Assembly: GCA_002104935.1 (NCBI GenBank)
Contig: MCGT01000001.1
Span: 1-64,000, forward strand
DNA length: 64,000 nucleotides
Origin: Hesseltinella vesiculosa
Taxonomy: Eukaryota; Mucoromycota; Mucoromycetes; Mucorales; Cunninghamellaceae
Reading direction: 5' to 3'
The translations under genes were made by a program, and so were the position numbers. The notes under the pieces are model-generated. The model searched no databases. It had not been told where the DNA came from and saw only the letters and a program-made list of their open reading frames with translations. Positions 1 to 8,613 of the stretch are shown here, piece by piece (the first letter of the stretch is position 1; each line of letters opens with the position of its first letter).

Positions 1-10
1 TAGTTATGCA

Positions 11-3000
11 ATGTCCCAAACCATTCTACAACAAAGAGCCTATTTGGAGGGTCTAAAACGGCGCAAAATTGAAAGAGAGGAAGAACAAGAGCGACAAGGT
101 GAGATCTTGCTCCAGAACAAGGACAGCTAACAGAATGCTTTGTTTCAATACATTCAGGCAGAACACCCTGTGCCAGATGCGGAAGGACAGATCATGTGGA
201 TGGTCCGTTCCCGGCTCTGCCCATTCAACAGTAAGTTGACATGACAAGCATTGGTCAAACGAAATATCTGACTGGTTTTTTTTTTTTTTGCTGCTAGGAC
301 ATTATGGGGCACCAACCCAAGCAGTTGTGAGACAGCAGAACAGACAAGGGAGAAGAGCAGGCCAACGGCAATTGGACGCCGCCCGGGCCAATCCCAACGT
401 TCCCCGATGCTCACACTGCATTCTCCCGGACGGAAGCAATGATGCGTGCGAGCACCACGGAAATGCTGCCAGCCACCTCTGCCATGCCCATAAAACCAAT
501 GTGGACGATGTTCTGGGCAACATCATTGGTCCAAACCACACCCCTTTTGTCCGTCGCTGTTCTCTGAAGCATGCCCTGCGATGCTATGGCCATTCCAGAC
601 GGCAGCGAATGCGTGCCAAAGCAAATGTGATGCAAGAAGTGAACGTCGTTGTCGACCATGTGCGGGATCTGTCGATCAAAGCCATGCTTTTTACCCAACA
701 TCATGCTCTGACACTGTTGGAAGGTTCTGAGCCAATCCCTCTCCATTTTAGCTCGCAAGATTACATTTATGGCGTTATGCAGTTGCTGCTTGGTGGTCAC
801 ATCACGAATCAAAATCCGAACCTCCCCCAAGACACAGAATCGATTTTTCACGCATATGTCCAATCATTCGAAACCGCGGATCTCCCAACAGTTCAACCGT
901 TACCTGGCTATTCCCAAACATACGCTCATATGGCCAAGACCCTAGCCACAGCGGTCAAGAATGGCCTGGCTGAATCATTTGAACCTCGCTGCCGAACCTT
1001 CTTGGCGTTCAAACTCCGATCTTTGATTCCAGCCAATGTAAGTTGCGAGGGAAAAGAAGACAGGAACTAAACAACTCTCCATCTTTGCCTCTTAACAGGA
1101 AAAGCCAACTAAAAAATCATTGAAGAAATTGGTGTCATTTGCCTACGACACTCTCTGCGGGACTGACAGCGAACCAGCAACTCCTACGTATGCACATGCT
1201 TCCTGGCAAGATGCTGTGGCGTCAGTGATTTCCAATGTGACCCTAGGGCCGACGCCTGTGAATTTGGAAAATCTAACAGCCAAGTTTAACTTATACTTGC
1301 CCGTCGTGTATGGATTCCTTGGTAAGGGCGTAAAAAGAGGCTCAATTGTGTCAAAGGAAATAGGACTCATCTCTTCCTCCTCCAAAAAATAAAAATAGCT
1401 GAAATGGAAGCCTACAATAATGCAGCCACTGGTGTAGTGAGCGAAGAAACAATCGTCGACTATGCTGACAACAAGAGCTGCTGGGAGCTGCTTACGCGTT
1501 TGGACCAATTCAATGATCTGGGCCGCCGGCAGCAAAACCGCCTTGTCCGTGCGTTTTTCAAAATGGTCAACCATCCGACGATGCCTGTCAGATTTGGCCC
1601 AAAGCTTGGCGATTATCTTCGCAGTGGAATGACAACATTGGTAACAAGAACCCGTGAACAACTCTCGTTGTCACGCCAATTCCTGAATGGACGGTATATG
1701 ATCGACACGTCAGTATGCTTCAGAACGACAACAGCTTCAACAATGCATGTCACAAAAATGTATACCCTGCTGCCTGCTCTTCGATTCACGCGCAAGTTTG
1801 TGACTCTGGATGCCCAGTGTCTGGCCCGGATTTTCGACCAAGCAGGTGCACAACCTCGATACGAAGATTATTTGTTCGTCGGCAATCCTGTGGCAATGGA
1901 CGGCCCTAACGACGAACCATCCAGACGAGGACGACCCAGACAGCCGGTTCTTTCTGACTATCAAAAGATCAAGAAGAAGTTCCTGGTATTTTGGAGTTCG
2001 TTGGATTTCAAAAAGGTCCGACTGGAGCAGTGGTAAGCTTGGGCAGGTGAATAGAAAAAAAAAAAGCGGGCATCGTGGTAATCTTTTTGTTTCCCTAGCC
2101 GAGAATCTCTGGGGTCGTATGATGTGGATGTGCCCCCTGAAGGGAACAAAATAGCATTCAGGAACCTTGTACGAACCGATGGCCATACCCTGGAATTCCT
2201 GTGCGAACGGAAAAGCCGAGAACGCCTGCCTGATCTCGTCATGAGTGACTTGGATGACAACGACATGGTGGAATTTTGGTCCTATGGTGTTGACCCAGGG
2301 CACACGGTGCCCTTCACAGCAGTGGATTCCGAAAAAAATTGCCTTCGATTCACAAACAACGAATTTTACGCCAAATCCGGGTATAAAAAACGTCGATACC
2401 ACCGCCAGCTGTCAACCACCGAGTCTGGGATGAACATTGCACTCAACAGCCTGCCAACGAAAAAAACGGTGTCATCGACCAGATGGACATCGTATTGCCA
2501 GTCGCTGTGCGAGACCCTGCCTGTGCTTTACCAATTTTATGGCTCATCCTTTACCAATGCGCGCTTTTTGGCCTATGTCTCTAAGCAAAAAGTCCTGGAT
2601 GAGATGGTGAACATCTTTGCGTTTGGTGGCAAAAAATATAAAGAACATGACGTACTGTAAGTATGAATGGTAAAAAAGAGAGAGGGGGGGGATAACGGAG
2701 ATTGACGTCAATCTTTATTTTTTTATTCAGTAAAAAAATACCCTTTTCAAGAATACCCCTGGTCATGATGGGCTCTGGTGTGTTCGGCTTCACACTGAAG
2801 GGGAAAAAAACGCGCATGTCAATTATGCCAAAACTCAAGCAAGCCGAGTTGGAAGGACGGCTGCTTGTCTGCGTGGTCAATGAAAGCTTTACAAGTCAAG
2901 TAAGACAGAACTGGGGTGGCGGGAAGAATAGCTGCTCATAACAAGTGTCTTGGTTTTAGGTATGCTGTGCCTGCCACACGCAATCTCTGTCGCTTGCGCG

Positions 3001-3178
3001 AGTTCTTGACCCTTTGACCGATTCCGCGGTTTCCCTCTGGTCTGTAAAGACATGCTACATTTGCCAACGCCATTGGAACCGGGACAAGTCGGCAGCCAAA
3101 AACATTCTGCACCTGGGATATTTGGAACAAGAGAAGCAACCTCGTCCCGAAGTTTTCACCAAGTCAATGAACCATTGA
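11..3178 (+). CDS. Fanzor-type (TnpB-related) RuvC endonuclease, copy 1, multi-exon
   Basis: Predicted eukaryotic relative of IS200/IS605 TnpB. The family is known for RNA-guided DNA cleavage; activity here is inferred. Exons follow GT-AG introns near 232-298, 1039-1098, 1322-1398, 2034-2099, 2659-2729 and 2900-2959. An N-terminal Cys/His cluster (CSHC...CEHH...CHAH, about 410-510) is followed by a long helical region. The RuvC parts are in order: RuvC-I GVDPGHT (Asp codon 2292), RuvC-II VVNESFTSQ (Glu codon 2882), a zinc ribbon CCAC...CYIC, then RuvC-III WNRDKSAAKNI (Asp codon 3083), which matches the TnpB/Fanzor consensus. No in-frame stop was found from the exon at 133 onward once introns are removed. 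The 5' end is unsure: the ATG at 11 joins exon 133-231 only with a phase mismatch, so the true first exon may lie outside the window. It is homologous to the gene at 37077-40419 but very divergent. Confidence 0.8.
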
Positions 3179-3728
3179 TGAAATCCCGAAGATTTCAATT
3201 TTACACCTTTCAAATGTAGACGACAAAGGCGTCTTTGTCTGTCCTTGGTAAGAAAGATGAGAAAAGACAAGGCAGATTCCTTACCTTTTTATTTAGGGTA
3301 AATTTTCAAACCATATCGAAGAGTATGAACTAACATTTCCTTCCCTTTGTACACGGCTCTGCCTTTCCCTCTTGTATTGTAAGCTTCACTCTCGTGGAAT
3401 AGCCAAGCATCACTTTCGTCACTCACCGTTCGATTTTTATTTATTCTTAGCGGTGTTTCTTTTGGTTGATACTGCATGCTCCCTTTCGCCTTCGTGAGTA
3501 CCACGTCCATCTCAAGTATAAGGTTTAGTTGCTTCAGGCTGACACTTATGCCTTAAATATTATAGCTCCACTCTTCGGTTTTTTTTCTCTCTTGGTGCTC
3601 ATCACCACAATTGATACACGACAATGCGACTTTTTTTTGATTTTGTTATTTCACGACTTCGTTATTTTGGTATTCCGACATTCATTTTTTGGATAAAGTG
3701 TACTGGTAGGACATGACAGAATTATTTA
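3179..3728. other. Gene-free stretch between Fanzor copy 1 and DDE transposon
   Basis: No credible reading frame. It begins with a short perfect hairpin, GACAAAG-GCGT-CTTTGTC (3222-3239), 44 nt after the Fanzor stop codon. The rest is AT-rich with no recognised repeat. The right boundary is the inverted repeat of the DDE transposon. Confidence 0.5.
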
Positions 3729-3729
3729 A

Positions 3730-3984
3730 ATGATTTTGGCGCGCAGGATAAAATTTTTAGCAGGCAAAAGAGAACCAATTCACAGGCAAAATAAATTTGA
3801 GTGCACGCAAACCAGGTCTGATTTGCACGCAAAGCATTTCCAGTGCACGTGAATCTGGTTCTCCAGCCACGCAAAGTCGCTTTTTTTTTTTCTAAAAAAA
3901 AAAAAAAACTTCGTTTATTGTAAAAAAAAAGGGGGGGATCTAGAGCATCTCCTCCATGCTCAAACAACGGTCATAAAAGGTGAG
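3730..3984 (+). repeat. Left terminal inverted repeat of the DDE transposon
   Basis: About 250 bp matching the right repeat with small indels. It holds a GCGCGCAGGAT outer core, several CACGCAAA/TTTGCGTG octamers, T/A homopolymers, and an inner block (CAACGGTCATAAAAGGTGAG) that contains the transposase stop codon. The gene therefore ends inside the repeat. Confidence 0.85.
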
Positions 3985-5445
3985 GAGTGCCGGATCCACC
4001 CTTGGCAATCGCTTGGCGTCACGGTAAGCGCAGCCTCACGGATTCTGGGCGCCAGAGAGTCTTGATCATCCAAGGGAGATCTGCGCACACCTGCCTTGAT
4101 TTTGGCCCAACATTCCTCAATCCCATTGAGGAATGGGCTGTAGGGTGGCAAAAACATTGGCTTAAAGCCACGGTTCTTGATCACTGCCTTGACGCTGTCA
4201 CCGGTGTGGATTCTACAGTTGTCCATAATGATATACCTTCCACTTATACCATCATTTTCCAACTTAAGACATCATCGACGAATGCCAGGAAGTCTTCGGT
4301 TCTTGTCCCAGCTTTTGCCCTCATTTTTTTTCCATTCTTGTCAGAGGTCATAGTCGTTGTTGGCTTACGCAAAGTCAGATTGATAATACCAAGCTCGCAA
4401 ATGGCTCCAAGGATGGTGATATTTGGTCCTTTTGATGCTGGCACTTTCACCTTGGGTGTCTTCCCACGAGTAGCCCAACCAAAACCACGGCGGAGATGAA
4501 GGTTGAAACCGGCTTCATCCAAAAAGACACAGCTGCTGAGGAAGTTAAAATCTGGGAGTGCATTCCATTCCAAAATTTTTTCACGACGAAGCTGCCTGGT
4601 TCTTGGGGAATTTCTTGCATCAGAGATAATTTGTACCTTTTTGAGTGTCAGCATGCAGTGTGAGCGCAAATGATTCCGTAAACCAGATGCAGAGATTGTC
4701 ATAGGGGTAAATTGCTCTTCCAAAGCAAATTTCGCTTCAGCCAAAGTATGTGTAGGGTCATCATCAAAAAACGCTACAAGAAAATCTGTGTGTTCCTGAA
4801 ATAGCTTTCTATTTCCACCATTTTTGTGCTTCACACCAGGTATAGGCATGCGCTGTTGCTCATCTTTCCAAAACAGGGCCATGTATCCTTGTGCGGTGCG
4901 CTCCTTGATCCCAACGACTCTACCTGCTCCTGCAGCCGTGTAACCTAAAACATAATGAAACGGGCAAAAAAAAAAAAAAGCAGTAATAAAAATCAGTTCA
5001 TACCATTCACATCAAATAATAATTGCTTACCTTTGTTAGCCACGATATCTATCAGTTCTTCTACTTGAGCAGCAGTATACACACGGTATGCGCCGCGTTT
5101 TGCAGTGAGCGGTTCCTTTTTTGGTAAGACGACATCCGAGGGACCATCCAAATCCATTGGTGCGATTTGGCGCTTGTATAAAGCTTGATATGTTTTAAAT
5201 GTTATCAATTGACCGCGTCCAAGCTCCAGACTATCATCACCTGGCCTGAATTCCATTGCTACTTGCAGTTGACCAGCTGGTGCCGAATGCTTGCTTTTGG
5301 TTTGACGGCAGCCATCAAACGTTTGATAGGTGCCCGCGAGTAAGCTAAGTTCATCTTCCATTGACAAACTTGAGGCAGTTTCTATGGTTTCGGAGTCGCT
5401 GATCTCGTCTGTCGAACGGATATTCCAAATATCGTTTGTTGCCAT
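3960..5445 (-). pseudogene. DDE transposase (DDE_3/IS630-Tc1 type), one intron, one frameshift
   Basis: The start ATG is at 5445. A GT-AG intron (4945-5030) splits a helix-turn-helix region, with the exon junction reading VANK|GYTAAGAGRVVGIKE. The catalytic core has D1 in VFLDEAGFN, D2 in IIMDNCRIHTGD and the third acidic residue in PPYSPFLNGIEECW. This is the classic IS630/Tc1-mariner DDE arrangement used for cut-and-paste transposition. The frame changes between FVDDVLS and NDGISGRYIIMDNC near 4244-4262, so the open frame is broken between D1 and D2. No plausible intron covers the change, so a one- or two-base indel (or a sequence error) is likely. The N-terminal 150 residues are acidic and unrecognised. 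Confidence 0.85.
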
Positions 5446-5573
5446 TTGATTATGATAAGTTAGAAAGGAACAGAAATAATCCTTGCCCGTAATTTATATG
5501 CCTGTCTTCCAGCGTGCAAAAAAAAAAAAAAGGTTAGGCGGCGGGCAACTCACCTGCGACCAAAAAAAAAAGG

Positions 5574-5694
5574 CAAGTCGAACGATGTCGAACGCTCCGC
5601 TTGCCACCAAATGGCAAGTCCACTTGCGACCAATAAAAAAAAGGTAATTGCGACCAAAAAAAAAGGCAAGAAGCGTTCGACATCGTTCGACTTG
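5574..5694. repeat. Perfect 23-bp inverted repeat with nested hairpins upstream of transposase
   Basis: CAAGTCGAACGATGTCGAACG starts at 5574 and its exact reverse complement ends at 5694, giving 23-bp arms separated by 75 bp. The spacer holds a smaller hairpin CTTGCC-ACCAAAT-GGCAAG and two copies of TTGCGACCA. Each arm contains the direct repeat TCGAACG/TCGAACG. It lies between the transposase start and the right terminal repeat. Confidence 0.8.
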
Positions 5695-5940
5695 TCATTT
5701 TTTTTTTTTTTGATTGCAAGCAGAGCGCTTCCAGAGCGAAGTCGCATCTTCCTAAATTTGTTTGTCTCTCTCAATCTCTTCGAAAATTCGCATGGACATT
5801 CAATTTGTATTAGAAAAGGGAAGAGACGAAGAAACGCAGCAACGACCGCCAACCCAGCAGAAAAGACATTACAACCGATATTCGAAAAAAAATAAACACG
5901 AAGTCCTTCTTGAAGCAATCCCATAATCAGGGCAAGAAAT

Positions 5941-6005
5941 CAATTGCTCACCTTTTATGACCGTTGTTTTGAGCATGGAGGCCTTTTTTTTACAATAAAC
6001 GAAGA

Positions 6006-6037
<32 letters not shown>

Positions 6038-6516
6038 GCGACTTTGCGTGTATTTGAGATCTGGTTTGCGTGGGGTGGAGATCAGATTCACGTGCACTGG
6101 AAATGCTTTGCGTGCAAATCAGACATGGTTTGCGTGCACTCAAATTTATTTTGCCAGTGAATTGGTTCTCTTTTGCCTGCTGTTCAAGTTGCCAAATATG
6201 GGTTCATCATCCCGAGCATTGAAACCTTGTTGTCTTCATTTTTTTTTTTTTGTCATAAACCAAGTCGCCCTTTCTGATCGCCGCCATCCCTACTCTTTTC
6301 CCTTTTTTTTTAACTCTTTTTTTTACCTTTTTCTACTGCTTCTTTTTATTTCCAAGGTTAAGCACCGAAACGGATTCGGTAGGTTGCTTGTTTAACATCT
6401 TTTCACTTTGTCTTAAAATGCTCATTCTTATTTTTATCATGAATAAAGGTGCCATTTTCACGTTTAGCAGTCAGACACACAACACTGCTAAAAATTTTAT
6501 CCTGCGCGCCAATCAT
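5941..6516 (-). repeat. Right terminal inverted repeat, interrupted
   Basis: Positions 5941-6182 and 6487-6516 together mirror the left repeat. They include four TTTGCGTG-type octamers at about 6050-6140. The join is split by foreign DNA at 6183-6486, and the pentamer CTGCT occurs on both sides (6178-6182 and 6484-6488). Confidence 0.8.
6183..6486. mobile_element. About 305-bp insertion inside the right TIR
   Basis: This DNA has no counterpart in the left repeat. It is T-rich with no coding frame. The flanking CTGCT pentamers suggest a 5-bp target-site duplication, as made by LTR elements and some DNA transposons. No convincing inverted ends were seen, so its class is unknown. Confidence 0.45.
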
Positions 6517-6526
6517 CACTAAAAAT

Positions 6527-7000
6527 ACTGTATGGGGTGCCCACCCGTGCTTTTGTGAGGTTGAAGAGCAGGCCAACGGTAACTGTACACCGCCCGGGCC
6601 AACGCCAACGTGCCTACCTGGTCTCACTGCATTCTACTTGACGGAAGCAATGGCGCGTGCGAACATCACGGAAACATTGCCAGCCACCTATACCGCGCCC
6701 ATAAGACCAATGTTGATAAAGTCATGACCAACATCCTTCGTCCAAACCGCATCCCTTTCGTTCGACGATTTTCCTTGAAGAATGCATACACGGTCATTCA
6801 AGACGGCTGCGAATGCGCGTCAAAGCAAATGGCGCTCAAGAAATTAATCTCGTCGTGGGCCATGTGAAGCAATGCTTTTTATCCAATACCATGCTCTGAC
6901 ACTTCTAGAAGACTCTGGCCCAAAGCCTCTTCATTGGCTCGCAAGATTACATTTATGGCATGCTGCACCAATGTCCAATCATTTGCAGGAATTTCCACTG
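6527..7000 (+). pseudogene. Decayed Fanzor fragment, copy 3 (N-terminal region only)
   Basis: Nucleotide-level match to the Fanzor exon at about 300-780: both have a TATGGGG start, AAGAGCAGGCCAACGG, the Cys/His cluster CSHC/WSHC...CEHHGN and the PFVRRFSLKNA block. The frame is broken repeatedly after about 6860 and the match ends near 7000. No RuvC segment follows. The match begins about 8 bp outside the right end of the DDE transposon, so the transposon may have landed in or next to this copy. Confidence 0.8.
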
Positions 7001-7189
7001 ACACCGAAGATCTTCGAAGTTTTAGTTCAGTTGAGTTGAGCATATTACTTGTTAATTTTAGGAATATGCTAACGAATGTATTTATGGCTTTCTAAGAGAT
7101 AATAACAACCTGAAATGATTGTCAGCTCCCTTTCCAACATGAAGTCAAGCTGTTCCAAAGAAATCAAATGCAACAAAATAAATAGGCGT

Positions 7190-7220
<31 letters not shown>

Positions 7221-7262
7221 CATTTCTTTACTGTTGCTTACGCTATTGATTCAGCTTGACAC
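7001..7262. other. Gene-free stretch with long T tract
   Basis: AT-rich, with a T homopolymer of about 28 nt near 7191-7220. It is probably the promoter side of the SMN-like gene. Nothing else was recognised. Confidence 0.4.
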
Positions 7263-7949
7263 ATGTCGGTAGATCCTCTTATTGGCCAGACTGTTTTTTC
7301 TGCAGGTGATTCAGTGGTACATCTAGAACCAAGGATTAAAAATATTACCCCATTGACACTCATATGCTCCTATTATCGTGCAATTCTGTCGACAGGATCA
7401 GGACGTTTGGGACGACACAGAGCTGATCGATCAATGGGATGCTGCTAAAGCTTTATATCAGGTAAATCAACGCATATAAGCGCATGAGATCAGCACTCAC
7501 ATCCATGTAGCAACATTACAGCCAAAACAAAAGTCAGGGCCACGTCCCATACGGCTCAACGTATTCGTAAGCTGAGAAGCGAAACACACAAGCCCCACCA
7601 GCTCATCTTTTACTTTCTCTTTTTTTCTTCTTGCAGTAACAATAACAAGCGACAGAAACTAACACACAACCAACAAAAAGTCAAAAAGGTAGGCACCATG
7701 AATGGACAATGAACGAAAAAAAAAAAATTCGACCGCCAGGCTCAAGCCTATCTTTTTGGAAAGACGCCTTTGCCAGGAATGGCAGACCCTGTCCAACCGA
7801 TGCCACCCCAAGCCTCTGCAAATGGTGCAAACCTGGCGCATTTGGACCAGCTTATTCAGTATTGGTTCTATCGAGGCTATGAAGATGGATATCGATATGG
7901 ACAACAACAGGCGCCCCCTGGATCACCCAACAGAGACAGCCACACATAA
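7263..7949 (+). CDS. smn1: Survival motor neuron (SMN)-like protein, five small exons
   Basis: Predicted core of the SMN complex that loads Sm rings onto spliceosomal snRNAs. Exons are 7263-7268, 7396-7461, 7511-7566, 7637-7688 and 7740-7949, giving about 130 residues with all phases matching. The N-terminus DQDVWDDTELIDQWDAA is the Gemin2-binding motif; human SMN has DIWDDTALIKAYDKA. The C-terminus QYWFYRGYEDGYRYG is the YG box used for self-association. No Tudor domain is present, as in Schizosaccharomyces Smn1. A basic, Gln/Asn-rich linker joins the two ends. The two-codon first exon (donor GTAGAT) is the weakest part; the reading through later exons is firm. SMN is lost in Saccharomyces, so its presence fits an early-diverging fungus. 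Confidence 0.85.
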
Positions 7950-8613
7950 CGTTCTTGAATGCATACCCCCTCTGTCAGGCTCAACCAAATACGTACCTTT
8001 GCCCCAACCCTTTCAAGGTGGGAATAAAAAACGAACCAGCTGAAAAATACATTCCAGGAAAAAAAAAAGGTGGAGAGAGACTGGAAGAGGCAATACTCAT
8101 GCCGATCTCGGCAGCCGGCTGCCGAGATGAGCGATGAACAAAAAGAGATGAACGCGTCATGCTTGATTGGCAATGAATTGGGAAAGTGCCATTGTTAAAT
8201 TGAGGGAACCCAGATCACAGACTTTGGGGGTGATTGACATTATCAGCCAAACACATGAAAAATTGGTCGCAATTACTGATAAATGACATGTGTTTTTAAA
8301 GCAGATCACAAAACTAAAACTAAAAAAAAAGCAAACACAGCCCTGGGGCTGCATGTTCTGGGTCTCAATTGGCCAAATCGTCTTGTGTCACGCTTGTCAA
8401 TTAAATGCGTTTGGCAAAGGTGACATTAAAAAGATTGGAAAGTGGCAGTGCTGATGGAAAGTGACGGTTCACTACAGGTGGATGACAGAAAATAAGCTTT
8501 TTTTATTCCCAATCTTACGTTTTTCTCTCCTTGTTCCCCTTTTCTCCACCAAGATTTTTTTTGTTCGTTTTTTTTTTTCCTTTTCATGGACGATATCTTT
8601 TGGCGAAAATGCG
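7950..8613. other. Intergenic region between SMN-like gene and membrane protein gene
   Basis: No credible gene. It contains a perfect 24-bp palindrome (8105-8128) and T/A homopolymers, and otherwise nothing recognised. Confidence 0.4.
8105..8128. repeat. Perfect 24-bp palindrome
   Basis: The half-site ATCTCGGCAGCC is followed directly by its reverse complement GGCTGCCGAGAT with no spacer. It lies 155 bp after the SMN-like stop codon. It could be a binding site for a symmetric dimer or an RNA stem near a 3' end. Confidence 0.85.

Larger units (their letters stand above)
3729..6519 (-). mobile_element. DDE (IS630/Tc1-mariner superfamily) transposon with long TIRs
   Basis: Both ends carry the same sequence in inverted orientation. 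The left end, from 3730 (TTGGCGCGCAGGATAAAA), is matched by the right end at 6487-6516, and the repeat continues inward to about 3984 and 5941. TA dinucleotides at 3727-3728 and 6520-6521 could be the target duplication expected of this superfamily. A spliced transposase gene on the minus strand lies inside. The right repeat is split by about 305 bp of unrelated DNA (6183-6486). The transposase is frameshifted, so this copy is probably inactive. Confidence 0.85.

Noticed and set aside
6355..6395. GGTTAAGCACCGAAACGG... resembling part of 5S rRNA or a tRNA arm
   Set aside because: No cloverleaf and no match to the 5S core boxes.
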